The notes under the pieces are model-generated. The model did no database searches, was not told the origin of the DNA, and saw only the letters and a program-made list of their open reading frames with translations. Shown piece after piece: positions 9,800 through 17,521 of a stretch of DNA of 48,577 bases. Position numbers and translations under genes: made by a program. Positions within the stretch are counted from its first letter, which is position 1. Every line of letters begins with the position of its first letter. The stretch is from JAVBOD01 sp031551045. GTDB lineage: Bacteria; Bacteroidota; Bacteroidia; Bacteroidales; UBA932. The stretch spans positions 1-48,577 of the forward strand of contig JAVBOD010000034.1 of the NCBI GenBank assembly GCA_031551045.1, written 5' to 3'.

Positions 9800-10177
9800 T
9801 TATTTAACTTCAACTTCTCCGCCAGCTTCTTCGAGTTGAGCTTTGATTTGTTCAGCTTCGGCTTTCGATACTTTTTCCTTGATCGGTTTCGGAGCAGCAT
9901 CTACCAATTCTTTCGCTTCTTTCAAGCCCAATCCGGTAATTTCTTTCACCACTTTCACGATTTGCAATTTAGTTTGTCCGGGTGATTTCAAAATTACGTC
10001 GAATGCGGTTTGTTCAGCAGCTGCTGCGGCTCCGCCGCCGGCTGCAGGGGCAGCAACAGCAACAGCTGCGGCTGCAGGTTCAATACCGTATTCATCTTTC
10101 AGAATGGTAGCCAATTCTTGAACTTCTTTTACAGTTAGATTTACTAATTCTTCTGCAAATTTTTTAATGTCTGCCAT
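9800..10177 (-). CDS. rplL: Ribosomal protein bL12 (L7/L12)
   Basis: This 125-aa stalk protein recruits translation factors to the large subunit. The N-terminal dimerisation segment (about 1-35, MADIKKFAEELVNLTVKE) is followed by an Ala/Gly-rich hinge (about 36-57). The C-terminal factor-binding domain contains GLGLKEAKELVDAAPK and ends in EVEVK. It is preceded by rplJ, 79 bp upstream, whose product L10 carries the L7/L12 dimers. The upstream gap is A/T-rich with no SD, as is normal for this phylum. Confidence 0.97.
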   Translation of the reverse strand: MADIKKFAEELVNLTVKEVQELATILKDEYGIEPAAAAVAVAAPAAGGGAAAAAEQTAFDVILKSPGQTKLQIVKVVKEITGLGLKEAKELVDAAPKPIKEKVSKAEAEQIKAQLEEAGGEVEVK

Positions 10178-10256
10178 GATTGTTTATGTTTTTAATTGTT
10201 TTTATTTTAAAAATTTGTCTTTGAACAATTGCGTGATGCAAACTTTCTGCAATTGC

Positions 10257-10778
10257 CTATTGTTTCTTTTCTTCGAGCGTTTTCACGATACCCGCCAGTT
10301 TTCCGCCACTCGACTGCAATGCCGAAATAACATTCTTGGCCGGTGCTTGCAACATACCGATAATATCGCCGATAAGCTCTTCGCGTGATTTTACGTTTAC
10401 CAGGGTTTCCAGCGATTCGGCTCCCAAGTACAAGCATTCTTGTACGTAAGCGCCTTTCAACACCGGTTTTCCATATTTACCGCCAAACTCTTTAATCAAT
10501 TTGGCCGGTACGTTGGCTGTTTCGGTAAACATCACGGCGGTAGGGCCGTTCAATGCGTCGTACAACGCTGTTTCCGTAAAGTTGTTTTTTTCCAAAGCTT
10601 TTCTCAGCAGGGTATTTTTCACCACTAAGAGTTTCACTTTTTTCTCGAAACAAGTTCTACGGAGTTTCGACGTTTTTTCCGCATCCAACCCCGAAGTATC
10701 CGTAATATAGAAGTGAGGCGTTTTTTGTAATTCGGCGGCCAAACTATCTATAATTGCTGTCTTTTCTTCTTTGTTCAT
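10257..10778 (-). CDS. rplJ: Ribosomal protein uL10
   Basis: L10 anchors L7/L12 dimers to the 23S rRNA stalk base. The 173-aa length is normal. The N-terminal RNA-binding domain includes KLRRTCFEKKVKLLVVKNT, and a C-terminal helix binds L7/L12. Only 20 bp separates it from rplA, so there is no room for a separate L10-binding leader before it. Autoregulation, if present, must act elsewhere. A weak inverted repeat (CAATTGC/GCAATTG, 10226-10255) follows its stop. Confidence 0.97.
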   Translation of the reverse strand: MNKEEKTAIIDSLAAELQKTPHFYITDTSGLDAEKTSKLRRTCFEKKVKLLVVKNTLLRKALEKNNFTETALYDALNGPTAVMFTETANVPAKLIKEFGGKYGKPVLKGAYVQECLYLGAESLETLVNVKSREELIGDIIGMLQAPAKNVISALQSSGGKLAGIVKTLEEKKQ

Positions 10779-10798
10779 ACACTACAATTTTATTTAGT

Positions 10799-11500
10799 TT
10801 ATTCGGCAGCGCCTATTGATTTGGTATCGATACACAAGCCGGGGCTCATGGTCGAGGATAAGAAAACGCTTTTCACGTATGTACCTTTCAATGCTTGAGG
10901 TTTTAATTTTAGTACCGTATTCAGAAACTCCTGGGCATTTTCGGTAATTTTAGCCGCATCAAACGACGTTTTCCCGATAGCCACATGGATGATACCTTGT
11001 TTATCGACTTTAAAGTCTATTTTACCCGCTTTTACTTCCTGCACGGCTTTTCCGACTTCCATCGTCACCGTACCGGTTTTCGGGTTAGGCATCAATCCGC
11101 GGGGACCTAAGATTTTACCGAGAGCACCCAATTTTGCCATTACGGGCGGGGTGCAGATGATAACGTCCACGTCGGTCCATCCACCTTTGATTTTTTCCAA
11201 ATATTCGTCCAATCCAACATAATCGGCGCCGGCCTCTTTTGCTTCGCCTTCCTTATCGGGCGTACAAAGTACCAACACGCGAGATGTTTTTCCAGTTCCA
11301 TGCGGAAGAGTTACTACGCCGCGTACCATTTGATTGGCTTTGCGAGGGTCGACACCTAAACGCACAGCCAAATCAACCGAAGCGTCGAATTTCGTGAAAG
11401 AAATTTCTTTCAGCAATTTGGCGGCTTCCGCTAATTTGTATTGCTTATCAGGCTCTACTTTAGCGTAAACTACTTTTTGATTTTTTGTTAACTTACTCAT
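10799..11500 (-). CDS. rplA: Ribosomal protein uL1
   Basis: L1 forms the mobile stalk near the ribosomal exit site and in many bacteria represses its own rplK-rplA message. The 233-aa length is typical. Visible motifs are VRLGVDPRKANQMVRGVV in domain I, PKTGTVT (GLMPNPKTGTVT) in the middle and GTYVKSVFLSSTMSPG at the end. It lies 15 bp downstream of rplK. Confidence 0.97.
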   Translation of the reverse strand: MSKLTKNQKVVYAKVEPDKQYKLAEAAKLLKEISFTKFDASVDLAVRLGVDPRKANQMVRGVVTLPHGTGKTSRVLVLCTPDKEGEAKEAGADYVGLDEYLEKIKGGWTDVDVIICTPPVMAKLGALGKILGPRGLMPNPKTGTVTMEVGKAVQEVKAGKIDFKVDKQGIIHVAIGKTSFDAAKITENAQEFLNTVLKLKPQALKGTYVKSVFLSSTMSPGLCIDTKSIGAAE

Positions 11501-11515
11501 CGCTGCATGAATTTT

Positions 11516-11962
11516 TTAGTTTACGTCGGCAGGAAATTCACCTTCTACGGTAATCCCCATGCTACGGGCAGTTCCGGCAACCATCGACATCGCCGATTTC
11601 AACGTGAATGCGTTCATATCGGGCATTTTGTCTTCGGCAATTTTTTTCACTTGCGCCCACGTCACGGTAGCCACTTTTTTGCGGTTGGGTTCAGCCGATC
11701 CCGATTGTATTTTGGCAGCTTCTTTCAACTGCACGGCAATCGGGGGTTGTTTAACGATAAAGTCAAACGACTTGTCGGAGTAAACCGTAATGATTACCGG
11801 CAATACTTTACCGGCTTTGTCCTGCGTGCGAGCGTTGAACTGCTTGCAGAACTCCATTATGTTTACGCCTTTCGAACCCAGCGCTGGACCTACCGGAGGA
11901 GAGGGGTTTGCCGCTCCGCCTTTGATTTGTAATTTAATCAGTCCGGCAACTTCTTTAGCCAT
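11516..11962 (-). CDS. rplK: Ribosomal protein uL11
   Basis: L11 binds the GTPase-associated centre of 23S rRNA. The 148-aa length is normal. The N-terminal domain contains GGAANPSPPVGPALGSKGVN, the proline-rich segment that contacts factors and thiostrepton. The C-terminal RNA-binding domain includes SAMSMVAGTARSMGI. The order nusG-rplK-rplA-rplJ-rplL-rpoB-rpoC is the classic one. Confidence 0.97.
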   Translation of the reverse strand: MAKEVAGLIKLQIKGGAANPSPPVGPALGSKGVNIMEFCKQFNARTQDKAGKVLPVIITVYSDKSFDFIVKQPPIAVQLKEAAKIQSGSAEPNRKKVATVTWAQVKKIAEDKMPDMNAFTLKSAMSMVAGTARSMGITVEGEFPADVN

Positions 11963-12004
11963 AATTTTGTTTTTAGTTGAGACGTTGCATAGAACGTCTT
12001 TACG

Positions 12005-12556
12005 TTATTCTTTTTCTACTTGTACGAAGCTTAACTCGAGGAGATTTTTACGCCCGAATATCTTCACCATTACCTTCAGCTTCTTCTTGTCTTCGTTCAC
12101 TTCTTCAATGGTTCCATTGAAGCCGTTGAATGGACCGTCGGTCACTTTCACGGGTTCGCCTACGATAAACGGAGTGATGTTTTCTTCCGTGTCGTTTTCG
12201 GCAATTTCATCCACACGACCTAAAATACGGTTTACTTCGCTCATGCGGATGGGCATCGGGTCGGCGCCTTTGGTTTCGCCTAAAAATCCCGAAACGTGGG
12301 TAATATTGCGTAAAATATGAGGTATCTCTCCTACCAGTACGGCTTCAATTAAAATGTATCCCGGAAATAAAATACGCTCCTTGCTGACTTTTTTACCGTT
12401 TTTTACCTGGTAAATTTTCTCCGTAGGAACTAACACCTGGGAGATATAATCCTCCAGTTTCAGGCGCCGTATTTCATTATCGATGTACTCCTTGGCTTTC
12501 TTTTCTTTGCCACCAGCTGCTCTTAGTACATACCATTGTTTGGTGTTTTCGCTCAT
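12005..12556 (-). CDS. nusG: Transcription termination/antitermination factor NusG
   Basis: NusG binds RNA polymerase across the cleft and links it to Rho or to the ribosome. The 183-aa protein shows the NGN domain (QWYVLRAAGGKEKKAKEYI at the start, LFPGYILIEA in the middle). A C-terminal KOW domain follows (FIVGEPVKVTDGPFNGFNG, about 131-149). It is 14 bp downstream of secE and 42 bp upstream of rplK. The ATG at 12556 gives the normal N-terminus. Confidence 0.97.
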   Translation of the reverse strand: MSENTKQWYVLRAAGGKEKKAKEYIDNEIRRLKLEDYISQVLVPTEKIYQVKNGKKVSKERILFPGYILIEAVLVGEIPHILRNITHVSGFLGETKGADPMPIRMSEVNRILGRVDEIAENDTEENITPFIVGEPVKVTDGPFNGFNGTIEEVNEDKKKLKVMVKIFGRKNLLELSFVQVEKE

Positions 12557-12570
12557 GGTTTCACTCGTTT

Positions 12571-12765
12571 TTAGTACAACAAGTTGTACAAGAATGACAT
12601 GATTTTACGAAAACTAAAATCCATGGCAAATACAATGATTGCCAGAATGGCTGATGAAACCATCACCACAATGGCGCTGCTTTGCAATTGAGCCCATGTA
12701 GGCCACGTTACTTTGTGGACCAATTCGTTGTACGATTCTTTAAGATACGCTTTAATTTTTTTCAT
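12571..12765 (-). CDS. secE: Preprotein translocase subunit SecE
   Basis: SecE clamps the SecY channel in the inner membrane. The protein is 64 aa from the ATG at 12765. A longer reading to 12840 adds an unrelated lysine-poor lead-in and is rejected. A short amphipathic N-terminus with the conserved pattern ELVHKVTWPTWAQLQ is followed by one membrane helix (about 29-52). This is the short single-helix form typical of most bacteria. It sits between tRNA-Trp and nusG. Confidence 0.95.
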   Translation of the reverse strand: MKKIKAYLKESYNELVHKVTWPTWAQLQSSAIVVMVSSAILAIIVFAMDFSFRKIMSFLYNLLY

Positions 12766-12866
12766 TGTTTGATGATTTTGTAACGCTCCACTGGAAGCTT
12801 GTCTCGCATTACGATTATCATTTTTAAAACAATTGAGCAACCCGTAACATGTTACTCCTTGTTTTG

Positions 12867-12937
12867 CAGGGGCAGAGCGATTCGAACGCCCATCAACGGT
12901 TTTGGAGACCGCTATTCTACCCTTGAACTATGCCCCT
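12867..12937 (-). tRNA. tRNA-Trp (anticodon CCA)
   Basis: Acceptor arms AGGGGCA and TGCCCCT pair fully, and the discriminator is G. The anticodon arm GCGGT-CTCCAAA-ACCGT shows CCA. The T arm contains GTTCGAATC. The 3' CCA is not encoded. It lies between tuf and secE, as in many Bacteroidales. Confidence 0.97.
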
Positions 12938-12959
12938 GTATTCAAATTTAAAATTTCAA

Positions 12960-13005
12960 AATTCCAAGATTCCAAAAACAGGTTGTGCATTGGAATCTTG
13001 GAATT
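12960..13005 (-). terminator. Long hairpin between tuf and tRNA-Trp
   Basis: AATTCCAAGATTCCA (12960-12974) and TGGAATCTTGGAATT (12991-13005) are perfect 15-bp inverted arms. On the minus strand the hairpin begins 23 bp after the tuf stop, and T-rich sequence (TTTTGAAATTTT) follows. It could be a partial terminator or a processing site that frees tRNA-Trp. The weak T-run makes full termination uncertain. Confidence 0.55.
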
Positions 13006-13027
13006 ATTGAATGTTGAATTTTAGTTA

Positions 13028-14215
13028 TTATGCTAAAATTTTCGTTACCTGTCCGGCTCCTACCGTACGGCCGCCTTCGCGGATAGCGAAACGCAGCCCT
13101 TCGGCCATAGCTACCGGAGTAATCAAATCTACGGTAATGGTTACGTTATCGCCGGGCATTACCATTTCTACGCCTTGAGGCAAGGTAATTTCACCGGTTA
13201 CGTCCAACGTACGCAAGTAGAATTGAGGACGGTATTTGTTGTGGAACGGCGTGTGGCGTCCACCTTCTTCTTTCTTCAATACGTAAATTTCAGCTTGGAA
13301 TTTCGTATGAGGAGTGATGGAGCCCGGTTTAGCAATAACCTGTCCGCGTTTGATATCTTTTTTATCAACACCGCGAAGCAATAAACCTACGTTGTCGCCG
13401 GCTTCACCGCGGTCGAGCAGTTTGCGGAACATTTCCACACCGGTAACCGTGGTTTTTTGGGGTTTTTCGCCCAAACCGATAATTTCCACTTCTTCGCCTA
13501 CTTTCACAATACCTGTTTCGATACGGCCGGTAGCAACAGTACCACGACCGGTAATCGAGAATACGTCTTCAACAGGCATCAAGAACGGTTTTTCGTTTTC
13601 GCGCGGAGGAATCGGAATGTAAGTATCCACAGCATCCATCAATTCCATGATTTTTTCAACCCATTGCGGTTCGTTGTTCAATCCGCCCAAAGCAGAGCCA
13701 CGGATAACCGGAGCATTGTCGCCGTCGAATTTATAGAAACTCAACAAGTCGCGCACGTCCATTTCCACCAAGTCAATGATTTCAGGATCGTCCACCAAGT
13801 CCACTTTGTTCAAAAATACAACGATACGCGGCACGTTTACCTGGCGAGCCAAGAGAATGTGTTCGCGGGTTTGAGGCATGGCGCCGTCGGTAGCAGCAAC
13901 CACCAAGATAGCGCCGTCCATTTGAGCGGCACCGGTAACCATGTTCTTTACATAGTCGGCGTGGCCCGGACAGTCAACGTGTGCATAGTGGCGGTTAGCT
14001 GTTTGGTATTCTACGTGCGAAGTATTGATGGTAATACCGCGTTCTTTTTCTTCAGGAGCGTTGTCGATAGAATCGAACGAACGTTTTTCGGAAAGACCTT
14101 TTTCAGCCAATACGGTGGTAATTGCAGCCGTCAAGGTAGTTTTACCGTGGTCAACGTGGCCGATAGTACCAATGTTTACGTGGGGTTTATCCCTTTTAAA
14201 AGTTTCTTTTGCCAT
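13028..14215 (-). CDS. tuf: Elongation factor Tu
   Basis: EF-Tu delivers aminoacyl-tRNA to the ribosome as a GTP complex. The 395-aa protein begins MAKETFKRDKPHVNIGT at the ATG at 14215; an in-frame start 54 bp further upstream would read into the tRNA spacer and is rejected. GTPase motifs are complete: GHVDHGKTTLTAAI (P-loop), the switch I region, DCPGHADYVKNM and NKVDL. Domains 2 and 3 follow, ending in TKILA. It lies directly downstream of four tRNA genes. The upstream sequence is A/T-rich with no SD despite this being one of the most highly expressed genes. No second tuf copy is in the window. Confidence 0.98.
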   Translation of the reverse strand: MAKETFKRDKPHVNIGTIGHVDHGKTTLTAAITTVLAEKGLSEKRSFDSIDNAPEEKERGITINTSHVEYQTANRHYAHVDCPGHADYVKNMVTGAAQMDGAILVVAATDGAMPQTREHILLARQVNVPRIVVFLNKVDLVDDPEIIDLVEMDVRDLLSFYKFDGDNAPVIRGSALGGLNNEPQWVEKIMELMDAVDTYIPIPPRENEKPFLMPVEDVFSITGRGTVATGRIETGIVKVGEEVEIIGLGEKPQKTTVTGVEMFRKLLDRGEAGDNVGLLLRGVDKKDIKRGQVIAKPGSITPHTKFQAEIYVLKKEEGGRHTPFHNKYRPQFYLRTLDVTGEITLPQGVEMVMPGDNVTITVDLITPVAMAEGLRFAIREGGRTVGAGQVTKILA

Positions 14216-14303
14216 AATTATATATTTTAAATTGTTTATGTCTGGTACTGAACATGCCGGAAAACGCAATTTTCTTACGTTTCCAGCGCGCTTTTATTTT
14301 TCG

Positions 14304-14375
14304 AGCCGGCGGAGAGAATTGAACTCTCGACCTCTTCCTTACCAAGGAAGCGCTCTACCCCTGAGCTACGCTGGC
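14304..14375 (-). tRNA. tRNA-Thr (anticodon GGT)
   Basis: The anticodon arm CTTCC-TTGGTAA-GGAAG gives GGT. The T arm is GAGAG-TTCAATT-CTCTC. The acceptor arms are GCCAGCG and CGCCGGC, which leaves an A-C mismatch at pair 4:69 where a T at position 69 would restore pairing. Otherwise the cloverleaf is intact. It is the last of the four tRNAs before tuf. Confidence 0.93.
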
Positions 14376-14380
14376 GGTTG

Positions 14381-14453
14381 AGCGGAAGACGAGGTTCGAA
14401 CCCGCGACCCTCAGCTTGGAAGGCTGATGCTCTACCGACTGAGCTACTTCCGC
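14381..14453 (-). tRNA. tRNA-Gly (anticodon TCC)
   Basis: Acceptor arms GCGGAAG/CTTCCGC pair fully. The anticodon loop CTTCCAA shows TCC. The T arm is CGGGTTCGAACCTCG. Only 5 bp separates it from tRNA-Thr(GGT), so both come from one precursor. Confidence 0.96.
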
Positions 14454-14540
14454 AATTTTTCAGTTATCAGTTTTTACAGTAGGCCGTTGGCAGGTACTTT
14501 CACTGCGAACTGGATAGTGCAAACTGTACACTGAGTTTGG

Positions 14541-14623
14541 TGGGGAAAGCAGGATTCGAACCTACGAAGGCGTACGCCAGCAGATTTACAGTCTGCCCCA
14601 GTTGGCCACTTTGGTATTTCCCC
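14541..14623 (-). tRNA. tRNA-Tyr (anticodon GTA)
   Basis: This is a class II tRNA of 83 nt with a long variable arm. Acceptor arms are GGGGAAA/TTTCCCC with discriminator A. The anticodon loop CTGTAAA shows GTA. The order Thr-Tyr-Gly-Thr-tuf is the same as E. coli thrU-tyrU-glyT-thrT-tufB. Confidence 0.96.
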
Positions 14624-14643
14624 AATTCATCAATTTTACTCAG

Positions 14644-14717
14644 AGCCGATGGAGGGATTCGAACCCCCGACCAGCTGATTACAAATCAGCTGCTCTGGCC
14701 AACTGAGCTACATCGGC
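14644..14717 (-). tRNA. tRNA-Thr (anticodon TGT)
   Basis: Acceptor arms GCCGATG/CATCGGC pair fully. The anticodon arm GCTGA-TTTGTAA-TCAGC gives TGT. It is the first gene of the tRNA-tuf transcription unit, about 40 bp downstream of a good promoter. Confidence 0.96.
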
Positions 14718-14756
14718 ATAATATCAATGAACGTCATTTTTATGCAAAATGGAGCG

Positions 14757-14787
14757 CAAAGGTAGTGCTTTTTCGTAAACCCGCAAA
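14757..14787 (-). promoter_or_regulatory. Promoter of the tRNA-tuf operon
   Basis: On the minus strand, TTTG (14787-14784) is followed 19 bases later by TACCTTTG (14764-14757). This matches the Bacteroidota sigma-ABfr consensus TTTG-N19-21-TAnnTTTG. Transcription would start near 14750, about 33 bases before tRNA-Thr(TGT). Confidence 0.8.
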
Positions 14788-14902
14788 AAAATAGGGAAGT
14801 TTTTCATGAAAATTTCTTATTTTTTTTTCGATAGATTATAATGCAACTGACAATGAATATCTTACAATAACTCACCTCTAAAGAGTTAATGTTAAACCTT
14901 CG

Positions 14903-16195
14903 CTAAAGGAAAAATAAGAGCCCCAAGTTGATAATACAAATCACCGAAAAGCCAATAATTAATACGCGACGGTTATTTCTTGGCCCCAAAAACAAAGCGT
15001 AGAACATTTTGACAATATTATTGCTAAAGGTAGCACAAAAGGTGGCTGAGGCTACCACCATGGAAGCTACCGCATATTCGCCCTGGTAAAGGCTGGTGAT
15101 AAAGGGAGTGATATCAGAAACTCCCACTACAAAAGAAAGAATGCGCAAACCTTGCGTGCCAAATTCAAGGATTACATAGTGGGTAATTACGGTGAACAAT
15201 ACGAAAAGGGCTGCAAAAATAAGAGCCACTTTGAATTCTAACGGGTTCTTGTCGTCGAAATTTTCATGAACATTGGTCAATTCTTCCAGCCCTGCCGTTT
15301 TATGATAATATATAATCATACCCGTTGCAAATGCAACAAGAAACATGAATAAGAAATAACCCCAAATTTGTCCGAACAAGGCGGCATTAAATATCAGTAA
15401 CAGCGCAGCAATACGAACAAACATCATGGCCGACGCCAGAATTATAGCCCCTGCATAACGAAAGCGCATAGGTTCGGGCGCTAATTTACTTTTGCGGGAG
15501 AGCACCACTGTAGTGGCCGTACTGCTGTATAAACCGCCTAAAATACCCGACACCAATAATCCGGAATCGCGGAATACAAATTTCTGCAATAAGTAACTGG
15601 CATAAGACATCCCGGAAATAACAACCGTCGCCATCCACACATTACGTGCCGTGAGATTGATGCTTTCAAAAATACGTTCATTGGGTAAAATAGGCAATAT
15701 AACTCCAGCTATGATAAGAAACTTAGCCAATGTAACAAACTCGTCGTTGTTCATACGGTTGGCCATGGAGATAAATGTTTCTTTCATTTCGGCCAGCAAT
15801 AACACAATTACCAAGACCAGCAAGGTGAACGGTAAAGGTTGAGTCATTACCAATGCGGGAATACAATAAGTGATACACGCAATGATAATGGAGGTAAGCC
15901 CGTAACGGCGCAAATGATATAATTTAAAATAATAGTTAAACCCCAATAAAATCAATAAACCGGCGCCGCCGCACCCCCAAAATATTTTTGTGGTAGGGTC
16001 TATTAAATACAAGACAAAACCGAGCAATCCTATAAGCGTAAATGTACGGTCGGAACCAAAGAAAGCTTCATTCTCACCGCTTTTCATTTGCAATTTCCGT
16101 TGGGAAAGGCCTATCACTAATGAAAAGGCAACAACCAAAAAAAGTTGTATGTAGTTTTCCGGTATTGTCGGTAAAAAATTATGCATACCAATCAT
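14903..16195 (-). CDS. DUF4010/MgtC-SapB-like multi-pass membrane protein
   Basis: This 430-aa inner-membrane protein has about a dozen hydrophobic segments. The N-terminal part, with LVIGLSQRKLQMK and FTLIGLLGFVLYLI, resembles the MgtC/SapB domain. The C-terminal half, with the Gly/Ser/Thr motif GGLYSSTATTVVLSRKSK (about residues 220-237), fits the DUF4010 family. The biochemical role of that family is not established; magnesium or other ion homeostasis is an inference from MgtC. The gene has its own promoter (16217-16224) and lies behind the hpf terminator, so it is a separate unit placed between hpf and the tRNA-tuf operon. No cytosolic partner is adjacent. An alternative start three codons downstream (MHNFLP) is possible. 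Confidence 0.75.
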   Translation of the reverse strand: MIGMHNFLPTIPENYIQLFLVVAFSLVIGLSQRKLQMKSGENEAFFGSDRTFTLIGLLGFVLYLIDPTTKIFWGCGGAGLLILLGFNYYFKLYHLRRYGLTSIIIACITYCIPALVMTQPLPFTLLVLVIVLLLAEMKETFISMANRMNNDEFVTLAKFLIIAGVILPILPNERIFESINLTARNVWMATVVISGMSYASYLLQKFVFRDSGLLVSGILGGLYSSTATTVVLSRKSKLAPEPMRFRYAGAIILASAMMFVRIAALLLIFNAALFGQIWGYFLFMFLVAFATGMIIYYHKTAGLEELTNVHENFDDKNPLEFKVALIFAALFVLFTVITHYVILEFGTQGLRILSFVVGVSDITPFITSLYQGEYAVASMVVASATFCATFSNNIVKMFYALFLGPRNNRRVLIIGFSVICIINLGLLFFL

Positions 16196-16216
16196 TTTTT
16201 AAGGTAAAAAGCCCGG

Positions 16217-16224
16217 CAAAGGTA
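16217..16224 (-). promoter_or_regulatory. Promoter -7 box for the DUF4010 gene
   Basis: TACCTTTG on the minus strand matches TAnnTTTG. It lies just after the hpf terminator and about 22 bp before the DUF4010 start codon. Confidence 0.65.
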
Positions 16225-16228
16225 ATAT

Positions 16229-16256
16229 AAAAAACCGGAGGAGAGCACTCCTCCGG
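16229..16256 (-). terminator. Strong intrinsic terminator after hpf
   Basis: On the minus strand, the 9-bp perfect stem CCGGAGGAG-TGCT-CTCCTCCGG is followed by TTTTTT. It lies 26 bp past the hpf stop and closes the rpsU-xerC-hpf unit. Confidence 0.92.
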
Positions 16257-16282
16257 ATACTTGCTTACTATGTGCCTATGGA

Positions 16283-16576
16283 CTATTGTCCACGCATTTT
16301 TTCTTTTGTTTTCTTTAGTTGAATTTTCAGTCCATCCACACATTCGCGCACTGCTTTCTCAAATGTCTTGCTATTACGTTCAAGCAACAAGTCCGGCCCC
16401 GGAAGCTCCAAGCGAATTTGCACTTTTTTGTTGTCGTGGTCAGGAGTGAGACTTAAGTTCACTTCAGCAAGAATAATGCCATCGAAGAAACGATCTAATT
16501 TGATAACTTTTTTGTTAATAAAATCGATTAGTTTTTGATCTGCATCAAATTTTACCGACTGAATACGAATTTCCAT
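16283..16576 (-). CDS. hpf: Ribosome hibernation-promoting factor, short form (HPF/RaiA family)
   Basis: This 97-aa protein is of the short HPF/YfiA type, which binds the 30S decoding centre and silences ribosomes in slow growth. The single-domain fold is visible: MEIRIQSVKFDADQKLI (beta-alpha), a basic helix KKVIKLDRFFDG, then strands with VQIRLELPG and a C-terminal basic helix rich in Lys. There is no C-terminal dimerisation domain. Its start is exceptional here because a perfect AGGAGG lies 7 bases before the ATG. Most genes in this phylum lack an SD. It lies 29 bp downstream of the xerC-like gene and is followed by a strong terminator. Confidence 0.93.
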   Translation of the reverse strand: MEIRIQSVKFDADQKLIDFINKKVIKLDRFFDGIILAEVNLSLTPDHDNKKVQIRLELPGPDLLLERNSKTFEKAVRECVDGLKIQLKKTKEKMRGQ

Positions 16577-16579
16577 AAA

Positions 16580-16590
16580 CTTTCCTCCTA
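16580..16590 (-). promoter_or_regulatory. Strong Shine-Dalgarno before hpf
   Basis: The minus strand reads TTTTAGGAGGAAAGTTT directly before the hpf ATG, with AGGAGG at a near-ideal 7-base spacing. Of all genes in the window only rpsU and hpf show such a sequence. Confidence 0.8.
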
Positions 16591-16605
16591 AAATTAAAGT
16601 TATAA

Positions 16606-17505
16606 TTATTGCCTTGGGTGTGCTTTTTCGTACACCTTTTTTAATTGTTTAAATGAATTATGGGTATATACTTGTGTAGCTGCTAAATTTGCATGCCCCA
16701 ATACTTCCTTAATGCTCTGCAAATCGGCTCCATTATTGAGAAGATGTGTTGCAAAAGAGTGACGTAATACATGAGGTGTTTTTTTCCCTGTAATATTTGC
16801 ATCACCTGCTAACATCGTTTTTATAATTTTATTTACCATTGCCGGATAAAGCGGCGCTCCCTTAAGCGAAACAAAAAGCGTGCCACTTCCTATATCCGGA
16901 AAATGCTCGTGTAATATGGATATATACTGTTTTAATGTTTGTAGAATTTCTTCCGTCAAAGGAATTTCCCGTTGTTTGTCACCCTTTCCCGTTACGCGAA
17001 TTACGCTACGCGCCGCGTCAATATCAGCCACGCGCAAACTCAACAGTTCGGCACGACGCATACCCGTGGCATAAAGCAATTCAAGCATAGCATAATTACG
17101 TAAGGAAATATAATCACCGGGCTCCGGCGCCACATGGTCTATATGTTGATTTAAAGCGTCCGAATCCAAAAACACAGGAAGCCGTTTAGCTACTTTTGGG
17201 CGGGGTACGCGTTCTACCGGGTTTTGCGTGATGCTGCCGGTACGCAACATGTATTTATAAAAAGTATTCAGCGCGCTAATTTTCAGATTGGCTGTACGGG
17301 CGCTATCGCCATGCCTGAGCATATCGGCAATCCATGTGCGTAGTTGCAACGGTACCACTTTCTCCAAGCCCTCTCCCGTTTCCGGCAAGCCTTCATGTGT
17401 ACAAAATTGCTTTAAGCAATCGGCATATACGGCTACCGTACGTGGAGAGTAACGCTTCTCATGCTGTAAATAACTTATGAATTGCTCAATATTCATAGAA
17501 TCCAT
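16606..17505 (-). CDS. xerC: Tyrosine recombinase, XerC/XerD type
   Basis: This 299-aa site-specific recombinase has all catalytic residues: R150 (TGMRRAELLSL), K174 (TGKGDKQR), H245 and R248 (HVLRHSFATHLL), H271 (LGHANLAATQ) and the nucleophile Y280 (VYTH). The N-terminal SAM-like DNA-binding domain covers about residues 5-90. Length and sequence fit the housekeeping Xer proteins that resolve chromosome dimers at dif, rather than an integrase of a mobile element. Its place between rpsU and hpf recurs in Bacteroidales, which supports a vertical, housekeeping gene. XerC versus XerD cannot be settled without the partner gene. The start is the ATG at 17505; the ATG at 17496 is equally plausible. 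Confidence 0.88.
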   Translation of the reverse strand: MDSMNIEQFISYLQHEKRYSPRTVAVYADCLKQFCTHEGLPETGEGLEKVVPLQLRTWIADMLRHGDSARTANLKISALNTFYKYMLRTGSITQNPVERVPRPKVAKRLPVFLDSDALNQHIDHVAPEPGDYISLRNYAMLELLYATGMRRAELLSLRVADIDAARSVIRVTGKGDKQREIPLTEEILQTLKQYISILHEHFPDIGSGTLFVSLKGAPLYPAMVNKIIKTMLAGDANITGKKTPHVLRHSFATHLLNNGADLQSIKEVLGHANLAATQVYTHNSFKQLKKVYEKAHPRQ

Positions 17506-17521
17506 TATGCCCGCAATTTAC

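Noticed and set aside
16229..16590. Pairing of the hpf terminator (CTCCTCC) with the hpf Shine-Dalgarno as a regulatory switch
   Set aside because: The terminator stem is far more stable with itself, and the complement is a simple purine/pyrimidine word; no further pairing supports it.
16606..17505. Integrase of an integrative element
   Set aside because: The recombinase has Xer-like length and motifs and sits between rpsU and hpf, a place known for housekeeping xer genes; no attachment site or cargo is present, even though tRNA genes are near.
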